Shown here one piece after another: positions 18,066 through 27,464 of a stretch of DNA of 38,109 nt. Source of the DNA: Anoxybacteroides voinovskiense (GTDB lineage Bacteria; Bacillota; Bacilli; Bacillales; Anoxybacillaceae); the NCBI RefSeq assembly GCF_014196205.1, contig NZ_JACIDE010000029.1, forward strand, positions 1 to 38,109. Reading direction: 5' to 3'. The position numbers were made by a program, and so were the translations under genes. Under the pieces are notes generated by a model. It ran no database searches, was not told where the DNA came from, and saw only the letters and a program-made list of their open reading frames with translations. The stretch's first letter is position 1. Each line of letters opens with the position of its first letter.

Positions 18066-19382
18066 GTGGCAATCGAAAAAATTACTATGCCGCAATTAGG
18101 CGAAAGTGTCACGGAAGGCACGATTAGCAAATGGCTCGTTTCTGTCGGCGATAAAGTAAATAAATACGACCCAATCGCAGAAGTGATGACAGATAAAGTA
18201 AACGCGGAAATCCCTTCGTCGTTTACAGGCGTAATTAAAGAAATTATCGCTCAAGAAGGCGAAACATTGCCAGTTGGTGCGGTCATTTGCACAATGGAAA
18301 CAGAAGGAGAAGGGGCAGTGACAGCTGAAACAGCAGAAGCACCAAAAGCAGAAGCGGCTGCACCAGCACCAACACAAACACAAGCACAAGCGCCGAAAAA
18401 GCCGGCAGGCGAAAAAGGACGATATTCGCCAGCGGTGCTTCGCCTTGCCCAAGAGCATAACATCGACCTAGAACAAGTACAAGGAACAGGCATGGGCGGC
18501 CGCATTACGCGCAAAGACGTGTTGAAATTAATCGAGTCTGGCAACGTTCCAACGCCAAGCCAAACAGCAGCTCCGGTTCAAGCGCAAGCGCCTGTGCAAA
18601 CGGTGCAAGAAGCGCCAAAAGCGGAAGCTCCAGTTTCGGCAGCGCCAAAAGCAGCCGCTGCGCCTAGCGTTCCAGTGCAAGCAGGCGATATTGAAATTCC
18701 TGTCACACCAGTCCGGAAAGCAATCGCGACAAACATGCTGCGCAGCAAGCATGAAGCGCCGCATGCGTGGACGATGGTCGAAGTCGATGTGACGAACTTA
18801 GTGGCATACCGCGATTCGATTAAAGACGAGTTCAAAAAGCGCGAAGGCTTTAACTTAACGTATTTTGCGTTCTTTGTCAAAGCAGTCGCGCAAGCGTTAA
18901 AAGAATTCCCACAAATCAATTCGATGTGGGCAGGCGACAAAATTGTGCAGAAAAAAGACATTAACATTTCGATTGCGGTAGCGACAGACGACGCATTATT
19001 CGTTCCGGTCATTAAACATGCCGACGAAAAATCGATTAAAGGCATTGCGCGTGAAATCGCGGAATTAGCGGCAAAAGTACGCGCCGGCAAACTTCGCCCA
19101 GAAGATATGCAAGGCGGCACATTTACCGTCAACAACACCGGTTCATTCGGCTCGGTGCAATCGATGGGCATTATTAACTATCCGCAAGCGGCGATTTTAC
19201 AAGTCGAATCGATCGTCAAACGCCCGGTCGTGAAAGACGGCATGATCGCCATTCGCGACATGGTCAATCTTTGCTTATCGCTTGACCACCGCGTCCTTGA
19301 CGGCTTAATTTGCGGCCGCTTCTTAGCGCGCGTCAAAGAAATTTTGGAAAACACATCCAAAGACAATACGCCGATTTATTAA
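18066..19382 (+). CDS. bkdB: Branched-chain 2-oxo acid dehydrogenase E2 (lipoamide acyltransferase)
   Basis: Core of the complex; transfers the branched acyl group from lipoamide to CoA. Domains in order: a lipoyl domain with Lys44 in MTDKVNAE, an Ala/Pro/Gln-rich linker (83-117), a peripheral-subunit-binding domain (119-156), a second flexible linker (160-206), and the catalytic trimer-forming domain with His408 and Asp412 in SLDHRVLDG. It has one lipoyl domain and 438 residues, normal for the family. The start is GTG 18066 with AGGAGGT 7 bases upstream; ATG at 18064 is out of frame. A terminator follows, so the mut genes downstream are a separate unit. Confidence 0.96.
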   Translation: MAIEKITMPQLGESVTEGTISKWLVSVGDKVNKYDPIAEVMTDKVNAEIPSSFTGVIKEIIAQEGETLPVGAVICTMETEGEGAVTAETAEAPKAEAAAPAPTQTQAQAPKKPAGEKGRYSPAVLRLAQEHNIDLEQVQGTGMGGRITRKDVLKLIESGNVPTPSQTAAPVQAQAPVQTVQEAPKAEAPVSAAPKAAAAPSVPVQAGDIEIPVTPVRKAIATNMLRSKHEAPHAWTMVEVDVTNLVAYRDSIKDEFKKREGFNLTYFAFFVKAVAQALKEFPQINSMWAGDKIVQKKDINISIAVATDDALFVPVIKHADEKSIKGIAREIAELAAKVRAGKLRPEDMQGGTFTVNNTGSFGSVQSMGIINYPQAAILQVESIVKRPVVKDGMIAIRDMVNLCLSLDHRVLDGLICGRFLARVKEILENTSKDNTPIY

Positions 19383-19385
19383 ACA

Positions 19386-19420
19386 AAAGAGGGTGTCTGC
19401 TCGGGGCCCCTCTTTCTTCA
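19386..19420 (+). terminator. Terminator after bkdB
   Basis: AAAGAGGG (19386-19393) pairs with CCCTCTTT (19408-19415), followed by the short T-rich run CTTCATAT. It marks the end of the sigma-54 operon. Confidence 0.7.
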
Positions 19421-19445
19421 TATCATCATTAATTGCAGTTGTTCG

Positions 19446-19474
19446 TTGCCCAAGCTGTCTATATATACTACAAT
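19446..19474 (+). promoter_or_regulatory. Sigma-A promoter of the mutAB-meaB operon
   Basis: TTGCCC (19446-19451), 17-bp spacer, TACAAT (19469-19474). The predicted start near 19481 gives a leader of about 65 bases before the chosen mutA start. Confidence 0.6.
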
Positions 19475-19504
19475 AAATATGGAATGAATGTTTCAAAAAT
19501 TGAA

Positions 19505-19520
19505 AAGAAAGCGCTTTAAA
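19505..19520 (+). promoter_or_regulatory. cre-like site in the mutA leader
   Basis: AAGAAAGCGCTTTAAA keeps the palindromic core GAAAGCGCTTT of the CcpA cre site, with two departures from WTGNAANCGNWWNCAW (positions 2 and 14). It lies about 25 bp downstream of the predicted transcription start, where a cre site blocks elongation. This suggests glucose repression of propionyl-CoA catabolism. Confidence 0.45.
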
Positions 19521-19544
19521 GTCTTCAAAGGGGAGGGATTATTT

Positions 19545-21569
19545 GTGGCGGATCTTTCGACAATGAAAAACGTGTCATTTCCGATTCCGAGTTATGAGGA
19601 ATGGAAAGAAGAAGTCGAGAAATCGTTAAAAGGAAAACCGATTGAAAAATTGCACTCGATGACGTATGAACAATTGCAGCTTAAGCCAATTTATACTAGC
19701 CAAGATTTGCAATCCCTTGAGCTTGAACAATATCCAGGCTTTCCAAGCTATGTGCGCGGGACGGAGCCGAATGAGTATATCGGCAAGCCGTGGGCGGTCA
19801 GCCAAGAGCTTTTTGCATCGAGTCCGAAAGAATGGAACGAAATCGTCAAGCACGACTTAGCGAGAGGGCAAACGGAAATTCATCTTGTGTTAGATCGACT
19901 AGGGTTCTCTGTGACGTCGCTAGAGGATGTGGAAACGATGTTTTCCGGCATTCCGCTTGAACGCTATTCGATTCGCGTCGATGCGGGCGTGTGTTCGCTG
20001 CCGTTTGTCGCGCTCTTTGTCGCTTATTTGCAAAAGCAATCGCTTTCACTTCATCACGTGCGCGGCACAATTGGTATGGATCCGCTTTCGGCACTAGCAG
20101 TAAATGGAGAACTCTCTATTTCTCTTTCGACACTGTATGATGTGATGGCAGATGCAACGAAATGGGCGAAAGAACAGATGCCTCATATAAAAACGATCAT
20201 CGTTCATGGGGAACCGTATCATAACGGCGGAGCGAATGCGGTGCAAGAGTTAGCGTTTTCGTTTGCGGCTGCCGTCGAATATATCAACGAATGCTTAACG
20301 CGTGGATTGACCGTCGATGAGGTGGCAGAACGGATGAGCTTTTCGTTTGCCATCGGTGCTGACTTTTTTATGGAAATCGCGAAACTGCGCGCGGCTCGTG
20401 CGATGTGGTCGAATATTGTTCAAGCGTTTGGGGGCAACGAATCGTCCCAAAAAATTTCACTTCATGCGCGAACGTCGTATTTTACGAAAACGGTTTATGA
20501 CCCGTATGTGAACATGCTTCGGGCATCAGCGGAAGCATTTGCCGCGATTGTCGGTGGAGCGAATAGTTTACACGTTTCCCCGTTTGACGAAGCGATTCGA
20601 CCAGCAGATGAATTTTCCCGAAGAATTGCCCGCAATACGCAATTAATTTTATTAGAGGAAGCACATATCGGGAAAGTCATCGACCCAGCTGGCGGTTCGT
20701 ATTACGTCGAAACGTTAACTGCACAAATCGCTGAACAAGCATGGAAGCTATTTCAACAAATCGAAGCAACTGGCGGCATGACAAAAGCGCTCCAAGCAGG
20801 AGTGGTTCAAGCAGAAATCGAAAAAATCGCTAAACTCCGCGAGCAAAACGTCAAAACGCGTAAAGAACGAATCATCGGTACAAACGTCTATGCGAATTTA
20901 GCAGAGCCAAAACCAGATATACAATCTGTATCGTCGCCAAAAGACGAATCGTGTGGTGGCGAAACGATGGAGCGAAACGGAAATTGGGTAGATAGCGCCA
21001 TTGCTTTCGTTCATCGTCGAGCGACCGCTCGAGGAATCGATGCTGCGCTTGCGATGACCGGTTCGTCGGTTGCCATTTCCCCGATTCGTCAATGGCGGTT
21101 GTCTGAGCCGTTTGAGCAACTGCGCCAAGCAGCGGAGCGGCATTTAGAAACGCACGGAAAGCGTCCAACCGTGCATCTCATCAACCTCGGCGCGATCGCC
21201 CATCATAAAGCGCGCGCAGATTTTATGACCGGCTTCTTTGAAGCAGGTGGGTTTGCTGTCATGAAAAATGATGGCTATATGTCGACTGACGAGGCGATAA
21301 AAGGAGCGTTGGAAGGAGACGGAACGCATTATATCATTTGCGGAACGGACGAAAGCTATCCGGAAGCAGTTCCAGCGATTGCGAAAGCGTTAAAGGGTGC
21401 GAATCCGCCGCGAAACGTCTACGTCGCTGGAAAACAACCACCGGAAACCGAAACCGCTTTTGTAGAAGCTGGAGTGGACGGATTTATTCACATCGGTTCC
21501 AATTGTTATGAAACGCTTGTGGCGTTTATGAAAGAAATGGGGGTGGCGTTAGATGGGGCGGAAAGTTGA
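19545..21569 (+). CDS. mutA: Methylmalonyl-CoA mutase small subunit
   Basis: Structural partner of MutB in the adenosylcobalamin-dependent conversion of methylmalonyl-CoA to succinyl-CoA. The protein (674 residues) has the same two-part plan as the large subunit: a TIM-barrel mutase domain ([16 protein letters not shown], then [11 protein letters not shown]) and a C-terminal cobalamin-binding-like fold. That second domain lacks the DxHxxG cobalt ligand motif; the matching place reads [12 protein letters not shown], as expected for the catalytically silent subunit. I chose GTG 19545 because GGGGAGGG (19530-19537) sits 7 bases before it. ATG at 19488 would add 19 Lys-rich residues, lies almost on the transcription start and has no ribosome site. 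It overlaps mutB by 17 bases. Confidence 0.93.
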   Translation: MADLSTMKNVSFPIPSYEEWKEEVEKSLKGKPIEKLHSMTYEQLQLKPIYTSQDLQSLELEQYPGFPSYVRGTEPNEYIGKPWAVSQELFASSPKEWNEIVKHDLARGQTEIHLVLDRLGFSVTSLEDVETMFSGIPLERYSIRVDAGVCSLPFVALFVAYLQKQSLSLHHVRGTIGMDPLSALAVNGELSISLSTLYDVMADATKWAKEQMPHIKTIIVHGEPYHNGGANAVQELAFSFAAAVEYINECLTRGLTVDEVAERMSFSFAIGADFFMEIAKLRAARAMWSNIVQAFGGNESSQKISLHARTSYFTKTVYDPYVNMLRASAEAFAAIVGGANSLHVSPFDEAIRPADEFSRRIARNTQLILLEEAHIGKVIDPAGGSYYVETLTAQIAEQAWKLFQQIEATGGMTKALQAGVVQAEIEKIAKLREQNVKTRKERIIGTNVYANLAEPKPDIQSVSSPKDESCGGETMERNGNWVDSAIAFVHRRATARGIDAALAMTGSSVAISPIRQWRLSEPFEQLRQAAERHLETHGKRPTVHLINLGAIAHHKARADFMTGFFEAGGFAVMKNDGYMSTDEAIKGALEGDGTHYIICGTDESYPEAVPAIAKALKGANPPRNVYVAGKQPPETETAFVEAGVDGFIHIGSNCYETLVAFMKEMGVALDGAES

Positions 21570-23745
21570 TTTTACGAATATTCCTTTGCACTGGGAAAAA
21601 TCGGCCAACGAGCAGCAATGGAAGCAGGCAATCGAAGAAAAGTTGCAAACATCAATTGACGACCTTTTTTTCCAAACGAACGAACAAATTGCGCTCAAAC
21701 CGTTATATACGAAAAAAGATATCGAAGGATTGGATTTTCTTGACTATATGCCAGGCATTCCGCCATATTTGCGAGGACCGTATCCATCGATGTACGTCAA
21801 CCGTCCGTGGACGATTCGCCAATATGCCGGTTTTTCCACGGCAGAAGAAAGCAACGCCTTTTATCGCCGCAATTTAGCGATGGGGCAAAAAGGGTTGTCG
21901 GTTGCGTTTGATCTTGCCACCCACCGCGGCTATGATTCTGATCATCCGCGCGTCGTCGGCGATGTCGGCAAAGCAGGGGTAGCCATCGACTCGATTTTAG
22001 ATATGAAAACTTTGTTCGACGGCATTCCGCTGGACCAAATGTCGGTATCGATGACGATGAACGGCGCCGTATTGCCAATTATGGCGTTTTACATCGTGAC
22101 GGCGGAAGAGCAAGGTGTCACGCAAGACAAGCTATCAGGGACGATTCAAAACGACATTTTAAAAGAATATATGGTGCGCAATACGTACATTTATCCGCCA
22201 GAAACGTCGATGCGCATTATTGCCGACATTTTTGCGTATACCGCAAAATATATGCCAAAATTTAACAGCATTAGCATTTCCGGCTACCATATGCAAGAAG
22301 CAGGTGCGCCGGCCGATATTGAACTTGCCTATACGCTTGCCGATGGGCTCGAATATGTACGCACAGGCTTAAAAGCTGGGATTGACGTTGATTCGTTCGC
22401 CCCGCGTCTGTCGTTTTTCTGGGCGATTGGCATGAACTATTTTATGGAAGTGGCAAAAATGCGGGCGGCACGCGTCATTTGGGCGAAGATGATGCAAACA
22501 TTTAACCCGAAAAATCCGAAGTCGTTAGCACTTCGTACACATTCGCAAACATCCGGCTGGAGTCTAACCGAACAAGACCCGTTCAATAACGTTGTCCGCA
22601 CGTTGATTGAAGCACATGCAGCGGCGATGGGGCATACGCAGTCGCTCCATACGAACGCGCTTGATGAAGCGATTGCCCTGCCGACCGATTTCTCTGCGCG
22701 CATCGCTCGCAATACGCAGCTTTATTTGCAAGAAGAAACGGGCATTTGCCGCGTCATCGACCCGTGGGCAGGTTCGTATTACGTCGAAACGTTGACGAAC
22801 GAACTCATGAAGCGCGCGTGGAAGCATATTGAAGAAGTCGAAGCCTTAGGAGGCATGGCGAAAGCGATTGACACGGGGCTGCCGAAAATGCGCATTGAAG
22901 AAGCAGCGGCAAGACGGCAAGCGAAAATTGATTCTGGGGCAGAAACGATTATTGGCGTGAACAAATATCGTCCGGAAAAAGAAGTACCAATCGACATTTT
23001 AGAAGTCGACAATACGGCCGTTAGAGAGCGGCAAATCGAAAAACTAAAACAATTGCGCGCTTCTCGCGACGAAGAGCGCGTGCAGCGGGCATTAGATGCG
23101 ATTACAAAAGCGACAGAAACAGGCGAAGGGAACTTATTAGAATTGGCGGTAGAAGCTGCGCGCGCACGCGCGACGTTGGGCGAAATTTCGTACGCGATTG
23201 AAAAAGTGGCGAAGCGCCATAAAGCCGTGATCCGCTCGATTAGCGGGGTCTACAGCGCGGAATTTACGAACGAAGAAGAAATTGCGCGCGTGAAAAAAAT
23301 GACCGATGAGTTTTATGAACTCGAAGGGCGCAGACCGCGCATTATGATTGCCAAAATGGGGCAAGACGGCCACGACCGCGGTGCGAAAGTCATTGCGACA
23401 GCATTTGCGGACTTAGGGTTTGATGTCGATATCGGACCGCTTTTCCAAACGCCGGAAGAAACGGCGCGGCAAGCGGTCGAAAACGACGTGCACGTCGTCG
23501 GGATGAGCTCGCTTGCGGCAGGACATAAAACGTTATTGCCGCAGCTTGTCGAAGAATTGCGCAAATTAGGGCGCGAAGACATTTTAGTCGTCGTCGGGGG
23601 CGTCATTCCGCCGCAAGACTATGAATTTTTATACGAACATGGTGCTGCAGCTATTTTTGGTCCAGGAACCATCATTCCGACCGCCGCGGAAAAAGTATTG
23701 CGGGAAATTTACAAGCGGCTTGGCTATGAGGAAGTGGAACAATGA
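21553..23745 (+). CDS. mutB: Methylmalonyl-CoA mutase large (catalytic) subunit
   Basis: Catalytic subunit of adenosylcobalamin-dependent methylmalonyl-CoA mutase, 730 residues. The N-terminal barrel ([38 protein letters not shown]) binds the CoA substrate. The C-terminal B12 domain has the base-off motif Asp605-x-His607-x-x-Gly610 in [10 protein letters not shown], then [12 protein letters not shown] and [12 protein letters not shown]. The reaction channels propionyl-CoA carbons from Val and Ile into succinyl-CoA. It is translationally coupled both sides: a 17-base overlap with mutA and a 4-base ATGA overlap with meaB. B. subtilis lacks this gene between bkdB and yqiW. Confidence 0.97.
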   Translation: MGRKVDFTNIPLHWEKSANEQQWKQAIEEKLQTSIDDLFFQTNEQIALKPLYTKKDIEGLDFLDYMPGIPPYLRGPYPSMYVNRPWTIRQYAGFSTAEESNAFYRRNLAMGQKGLSVAFDLATHRGYDSDHPRVVGDVGKAGVAIDSILDMKTLFDGIPLDQMSVSMTMNGAVLPIMAFYIVTAEEQGVTQDKLSGTIQNDILKEYMVRNTYIYPPETSMRIIADIFAYTAKYMPKFNSISISGYHMQEAGAPADIELAYTLADGLEYVRTGLKAGIDVDSFAPRLSFFWAIGMNYFMEVAKMRAARVIWAKMMQTFNPKNPKSLALRTHSQTSGWSLTEQDPFNNVVRTLIEAHAAAMGHTQSLHTNALDEAIALPTDFSARIARNTQLYLQEETGICRVIDPWAGSYYVETLTNELMKRAWKHIEEVEALGGMAKAIDTGLPKMRIEEAAARRQAKIDSGAETIIGVNKYRPEKEVPIDILEVDNTAVRERQIEKLKQLRASRDEERVQRALDAITKATETGEGNLLELAVEAARARATLGEISYAIEKVAKRHKAVIRSISGVYSAEFTNEEEIARVKKMTDEFYELEGRRPRIMIAKMGQDGHDRGAKVIATAFADLGFDVDIGPLFQTPEETARQAVENDVHVVGMSSLAAGHKTLLPQLVEELRKLGREDILVVVGGVIPPQDYEFLYEHGAAAIFGPGTIIPTAAEKVLREIYKRLGYEEVEQ

Positions 23746-24842
23746 ATGAACACACATCCCGACCAGAATGGGTACGTGAGGGGCAAGCGGACGAGTTTGC
23801 AACCGCATACGTCAAAGGAAGCGAAGCACTGCCAAAACCATCCGCGCGTTTTGTGAAACGGAAAGAGCGTTCGGTCGCTGAGTATGTCGAAGGGGTGCGT
23901 AACAACGACCGCACGATTTTAGCGCAGGCGATTACCCTTGTCGAAAGCAATGCGGCGAAACATATGGAAACAGCGCAACAAATTTTAAACGAATTGCTCC
24001 CGTACGTTGGAAAATCGGTTCGCATCGGCATTACCGGTGTTCCAGGAGCAGGAAAGAGTACGTTTATTGAAGCGTTCGGGCAGTTTTTATGCGAACAAGG
24101 GCATCGGGTCGCGGTATTAGCTGTCGACCCGAGCAGCTCAATAACTGGCGGCAGCATTCTTGGCGATAAAACGCGAATGGAAAACTTAGCACGCCATCCG
24201 CGCGCCTTTATCCGTCCGTCGCCATCGGGCGGGACGCTTGGCGGCGTGCACCGGAAAACGCGGGAAACGATGCTTTTATGTGAAGCGGCTGGATATGACG
24301 TTATTTTAGTTGAAACGGTCGGCGTTGGGCAAAGCGAGTTCGTTGTGCGCGGCATGGTTGATTTCTTTATGCTTTTGGCGCTTACAGGAGCGGGCGACGA
24401 ACTGCAAGGCATGAAAAAAGGAATTATGGAGCTTGTCGATGCGGTTGTCATTAATAAGGCGGACGGGGACAACAAACCAAAAGCGTTGGCGGCAAAAGAA
24501 GAGTATAACCAGTTTCTCCATTATTTACGTCCAGCAACTCCAGGATGGGAAACGAAGGCGTATACGTGCTCAGCGCTTTACAGTGAAGGAATTGAAGATA
24601 TTTGGCGTGTCGTTGAAACGTTTGTTACGGTGACAAAGCAATCAGGCGTATTTGACACGCGCCGCCGCCATCAACTAAAAGATTGGGTATATGCGATGAT
24701 TAAAGACTATTTAGAAACGAGCTTTTTCGCCCATCCGCTTGTAAAAGAAAAATTGCCGATTATCGAAAACCACGTCATGTCGGGAACGAAAGCGGTCACA
24801 CAAGCAGTGCAAGAATTAATTGCCGCATATGAAAGTAGGTAA
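23742..24842 (+). CDS. meaB: MeaB/ArgK family G protein, methylmalonyl-CoA mutase chaperone
   Basis: GTPase that gates adenosylcobalamin loading into MutAB and protects it from inactivation. The 366-residue protein has an N-terminal helical extension (1-85), the P-loop GVPGAGKST at 99-107, then [20 protein letters not shown] (the G2/switch region typical of MeaB), [10 protein letters not shown] and the base-recognition NKADGDN. A C-terminal helical dimerisation arm follows. Old names (ArgK, LAO transport ATPase) are misnomers for this family. The ATGA overlap with mutB and the identical order in other mut operons support the partner assignment. Confidence 0.96.
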   Translation: MNEHTSRPEWVREGQADEFATAYVKGSEALPKPSARFVKRKERSVAEYVEGVRNNDRTILAQAITLVESNAAKHMETAQQILNELLPYVGKSVRIGITGVPGAGKSTFIEAFGQFLCEQGHRVAVLAVDPSSSITGGSILGDKTRMENLARHPRAFIRPSPSGGTLGGVHRKTRETMLLCEAAGYDVILVETVGVGQSEFVVRGMVDFFMLLALTGAGDELQGMKKGIMELVDAVVINKADGDNKPKALAAKEEYNQFLHYLRPATPGWETKAYTCSALYSEGIEDIWRVVETFVTVTKQSGVFDTRRRHQLKDWVYAMIKDYLETSFFAHPLVKEKLPIIENHVMSGTKAVTQAVQELIAAYESR

Positions 24843-24864
24843 TAGCGAAAAAATATGGTACGAT
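24836..24864 (+). promoter_or_regulatory. Possible promoter of brxB
   Basis: An extended -10, TGGTACGAT (24856-24864), has a weak -35 (TAGGTA) at 17-bp spacing. There is no terminator after meaB, so brxB could also be read from the mut promoter. Confidence 0.35.
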
Positions 24865-24884
24865 AAAAAGAAAGGAGGGGTAAT

Positions 24885-25316
24885 GTGTTTCAATTTCAAT
24901 TTTTTAACGACATCGTTGAACAAGCACGGCGCGAGATCGTAGCAGCAGGCTACGAAGAGTTGCGCACACCGGAAGACGTGGATCAAGCGTTTGCGCGCAA
25001 AGGGACAACGTTAGTAATGATTAACTCTGTCTGCGGCTGCGCCGGTGGCATTGCGCGCCCAGCAGCAGCCCATGCGATTCATTACGACAAGCGTCCCGAC
25101 TATTTAGTGACTGTATTTGCCGGTCAAGACAAAGAAGCAACGGCAAGAGCAAGAGAATATTTTGAAGGGCATCCGCCGTCGTCGCCATCGTTTGCGCTAT
25201 TAAAAGACGGGAAACTTTGCGCGATGATTCCACGTCATGAAATTGAAGGGCATGAGCCGGTCGCTGTTATCCGAAAGTTGCAGGAAGCGTTTGAGCAATA
25301 TTGCGATGAGGTGTAA
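24885..25316 (+). CDS. brxB: Bacilliredoxin BrxB (YphP/YqiW family)
   Basis: A thioredoxin-fold protein that removes bacillithiol from mixed disulfides on proteins after oxidative stress. The 143-residue protein has the diagnostic Cys50-Gly-Cys52 motif ([12 protein letters not shown]) in place of the usual CxxC. The start is GTG 24885 with AAAGGAGGGG just upstream; ATG at 24883 is out of frame. B. subtilis has the homologue yqiW directly after bkdB; here mutAB-meaB are inserted between. Possible co-transcription with meaB may be positional only. Confidence 0.93.
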   Translation: MFQFQFFNDIVEQARREIVAAGYEELRTPEDVDQAFARKGTTLVMINSVCGCAGGIARPAAAHAIHYDKRPDYLVTVFAGQDKEATARAREYFEGHPPSSPSFALLKDGKLCAMIPRHEIEGHEPVAVIRKLQEAFEQYCDEV

Positions 25317-25331
25317 GCGCGGAGGATAGCG

Positions 25332-26276
25332 ATGATAAAAATCGGATACCGAACGGCGAAAACAGCGATCGGCACCGCGCTTTCCATTAGCATCGCCCAG
25401 TGGCTCGGGCTGCACAATTTCGCGTCTGCCGGCATTATTACGCTTTTATGTATTCAAGTGACGAAAAAGAAATCGCTACAAACGGCGTGGGCGCGCTTTC
25501 TTGCGTGCGTGCTGGCAATGCTGTTTTCGTTCGTATTTTTTCAAATTGCTTACCAACCGTGGACGATTGGGCTGTTATTGTTGACGTTTATTCCAGTAAC
25601 CGTCCGATTGAACATTACCGAAGGAATTGCGACAAGTTCGGTCATCATTCTTCATTTTTATGCGGCAAAGCAGTTTACGTTTTCGGTCGTTGTGAATGAA
25701 CTAATGCTCATTTTCATTGGCATCGGGGTGGCGCTCGTTGTCAATGTATATATGCCAAGCGTCGAAAACAAATTAAAAGAATATCAGCGCATTGTGGAAG
25801 ATTTGTTCCGCATCATTTTTAAAGAAATTGTCCGCTATTTGCGGACGAATGAAATGAACTGGGACGGAAAAGAGCTAGCGCTTGCTGGGGATGTGCTGCA
25901 ACAAGCAAAGCAGGCGGCGCTGCGCAATATGGAAAACCACTTTTTGCGAAACGAAGACGGGTATTACCACTATTTTCGCATGCGCGAAAAACAGCTAGAA
26001 ATTATCGAGCGCGTCTTGCCGCTTGTTACGTCCCTTACATATACGGTCGACCAACGCAACATGATTGCCGATTTTATGGACGAACTAAGCGATGCCATTC
26101 ACCCAGGCAATACAGCGGAGCGGTTTCTCCGGCAGTTAAATGACATGCGAAAACAGTTTGAAACGATGCCGCTTCCGAAAACGCGCGAAGAATTTGAAGA
26201 GCGAGCAGCGCTCCTTCATTTAGTGAAAGAATTAGAGCAATATTTAATGATAAAAAGCCAATTTCGCGTTTCGTAA
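25332..26276 (+). CDS. yqjA: YqjA-like aromatic acid exporter family membrane protein
   Basis: A 314-residue protein: roughly five membrane segments fill residues about 10-140 (SISIAQWLGL, FLACVLAMLFSFVFFQIAY, IGLLLLTFIPV, LMLIFIGIGVALVVNVYMP), followed by a long soluble helical C-terminal half (about 145-310) rich in charged residues. This is the DUF939/ArAE_1 architecture of B. subtilis YqjA; the transported substrate is unknown. It starts 15 bases after brxB (GCGGAGGATAG as ribosome site), so the two are co-transcribed. Its stop is followed immediately by a hairpin that covers the next gene's ribosome site. Confidence 0.88.
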   Translation: MIKIGYRTAKTAIGTALSISIAQWLGLHNFASAGIITLLCIQVTKKKSLQTAWARFLACVLAMLFSFVFFQIAYQPWTIGLLLLTFIPVTVRLNITEGIATSSVIILHFYAAKQFTFSVVVNELMLIFIGIGVALVVNVYMPSVENKLKEYQRIVEDLFRIIFKEIVRYLRTNEMNWDGKELALAGDVLQQAKQAALRNMENHFLRNEDGYYHYFRMREKQLEIIERVLPLVTSLTYTVDQRNMIADFMDELSDAIHPGNTAERFLRQLNDMRKQFETMPLPKTREEFEERAALLHLVKELEQYLMIKSQFRVS

Positions 26277-26290
26277 ACGTATGCTTGTCG

Positions 26291-26320
26291 CCCTTTTTTC
26301 ACACGATAAAGAAAAAAGGG
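26291..26320 (+). promoter_or_regulatory. Hairpin masking the L,D-transpeptidase ribosome site
   Basis: CCCTTTTTTC (26291-26300) and GAAAAAAGGG (26311-26320) are exact reverse complements around a 10-base loop. The right arm plus the next two G's form the ribosome site (AAAGGGGG) of the gene starting at 26330, so folding would hide it. Confidence 0.6.
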
Positions 26321-26329
26321 GGATCGCGT

Positions 26330-26818
26330 ATGCGTGTTCTACTGATATTCCTGCTTTTATTTGGGGCAACACCAGCAAAAGCAGAACGTCCGCCGTTTAT
26401 TATTGTCAATAAAGCGACAAACCAACTTGCTTTTATTCAACACGGGAAAATTGAAGCGATTTATCCGGTCGCGACAGGGGTGGCGACTCATTTAACGCCG
26501 GAAGGGTTGTTTACGGTAACAGTAAAAGCGAAAAATCCGTATTACCGAAAGAAAAACATTCCAGGGGGGGCGCCGAACAACCCGCTCGGTACACGATGGA
26601 TCGGGTTTGATGCGTACGGAACGGACGGTCGAACGTACGGGATTCATGGGACGAACAACCCGCAGTCGATCGGGAAGTACATTACGCAAGGCTGTGTCCG
26701 CATGCATAAAAAAGATGTGGAAGAACTGTATGAAAAAGTGCCGATTGGCACGAAAGTAGCGATTGTCCGCAGCAACGAACCGTTTGTTGCCATTGCGAAA
26801 AAATACGGGGCGCTGTAA
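26330..26818 (+). CDS. L,D-transpeptidase (YkuD domain), YqjB-like
   Basis: A secreted cell-wall enzyme of 162 residues that would form or exchange 3-3 peptidoglycan cross-links. It has a signal peptide (MRVLLIFLLLFGATPAKA, cleavage probably after Ala18) followed at once by the YkuD domain. The catalytic motif is complete: His106 in GIHGTNN and Cys122 in QGCVRM. No LysM or other wall-binding domain is present. ATG 26330 is chosen for the AAAGGGGG ribosome site; the longer frame from 26285 starts before the hairpin and would bury the signal peptide. B. subtilis has an YkuD-type protein (YqjB) at this position. Spore-cortex or vegetative role is undecided. Confidence 0.92.
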   Translation: MRVLLIFLLLFGATPAKAERPPFIIVNKATNQLAFIQHGKIEAIYPVATGVATHLTPEGLFTVTVKAKNPYYRKKNIPGGAPNNPLGTRWIGFDAYGTDGRTYGIHGTNNPQSIGKYITQGCVRMHKKDVEELYEKVPIGTKVAIVRSNEPFVAIAKKYGAL

Positions 26819-26845
26819 TAAAAAAGGGCGACAGTTGTCGCCCTG
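26819..26845 (-). terminator. Terminator of prli42
   Basis: GGGCGACA (26826-26833) and TGTCGCCC (26836-26843) pair. On the - strand the stem is followed by TTTTTTATTA. On the + strand the run after it (TGTTAAAA) is poor, so it works mainly for the - strand gene, though the stem may also mark the end of the transpeptidase mRNA. Confidence 0.75.
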
Positions 26846-26941
26846 TTAAAACCACATCCGAAGTCCTGTTAACAGCGTCGTTAATAACATCGAGCCGAGC
26901 ATTAAATAGACAACTAATTTTTGTGTTTTTTTGCGGGACAT
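26846..26941 (-). CDS. prli42: Prli42 stressosome-anchoring membrane miniprotein
   Basis: A 31-residue protein (starts MSRKKTQKLVVYLMLGSML, ends RMWF): a basic head followed by a single membrane helix (about 10-28). It matches Prli42 of Listeria and Bacillus, which tethers the RsbR stressosome to the membrane and is needed for oxidative-stress signalling to sigma-B; that role is transferred from the family. The start ATG (26941-26939) has GGGAGG 7 bases upstream on the - strand. It has its own promoter and terminator and sits divergently in front of mce. Confidence 0.88.
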   Translation of the reverse strand: MSRKKTQKLVVYLMLGSMLLTTLLTGLRMWF

Positions 26942-26977
26942 AAAGTAGCCTCCCTATCAAACATATTACCATTGACC

Positions 26978-27006
26978 ATTGTATCGCTATTTTTTCGAAC
27001 GGACAA
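26978..27006 (-). promoter_or_regulatory. Sigma-A promoter of prli42
   Basis: Read on the - strand: TTGTCC (27006-27001), 17-bp spacer, TACAAT (26983-26978), about 37 bases before the start codon. It overlaps the region that must also hold any mce promoter, for which I see no good match. Confidence 0.6.
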
Positions 27007-27038
27007 GCACCATTTTTACAACGAAGGGGAGAGGAGAA

Positions 27039-27464
27039 ATGAACGTAAAGAAAGTAGACCATATCGGCATTGCTGTTACGTCGATTGAGAAAGCGCTGCC
27101 ATTTTATGTCGATACGTTACAGCTTGAATTGCTTGGCATCGAAGAAGTCGAGTCAGAAAAAGTGAAAGTAGCGTTTTTGAAAGTAGGCGATGTAAAGCTT
27201 GAATTGCTTGAGCCGACGTCACCAGATAGTGCGGTGGCAGCGTTTATTGCGAAACGAGGGGAAGGCATTCACCATGTCGCCCTTGGCGTGGACGACATTC
27301 AGGCGCGCATTGACGAATTGAAAACAAACGGAATCCGCATGATTCATGACGTGCCAAAAACGGGTGCTGGCGGGGCACTTGTTGCATTTATGCATCCGAA
27401 ATCCGCACATGGGGTGTTATATGAACTATGTGAAAAAACGGATAAAGGGGTGCGTCACGAATGA
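27039..27464 (+). CDS. mce: Methylmalonyl-CoA epimerase
   Basis: Interconverts the 2S form made by propionyl-CoA carboxylase and the 2R form used by MutAB. The 141-residue protein is a VOC-fold metalloenzyme with two beta-alpha-beta-beta-beta units: KVDHIGIAVTS at the start (metal ligand His8), GIHHVALGV in the middle (His78/His79) and VLYEL at the end (Glu129). ATG 27039 follows GGGGAGAGGAG; the longer frame from 26979 would cross the prli42 promoter and lacks a ribosome site. Its stop overlaps the next start (ATGA), so the two are translated together. Confidence 0.94.
   Translation: MNVKKVDHIGIAVTSIEKALPFYVDTLQLELLGIEEVESEKVKVAFLKVGDVKLELLEPTSPDSAVAAFIAKRGEGIHHVALGVDDIQARIDELKTNGIRMIHDVPKTGAGGALVAFMHPKSAHGVLYELCEKTDKGVRHE

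Noticed and set aside
17944-18100. About 50-codon frame in the bkdAB-bkdB gap
   Set aside because: No spaced ribosome site, no motif, overlaps the bkdB start in another frame; treated as chance.
19488-19544. N-terminal extension of mutA from ATG 19488
   Set aside because: No ribosome site, nearly coincides with the predicted transcription start and would cross the cre-like site; GTG 19545 has GGGGAGGG.
23742-24842. Annotation as arginine/ornithine (LAO) transport ATPase
   Set aside because: The sequence is a MeaB-type GTPase coupled to mutB; the transport name is a historical error for this family.
26826-26843. The same hairpin as a + strand terminator for the L,D-transpeptidase
   Set aside because: The + strand tail is TGTTAAAA without a T run; kept only as the - strand terminator of prli42.
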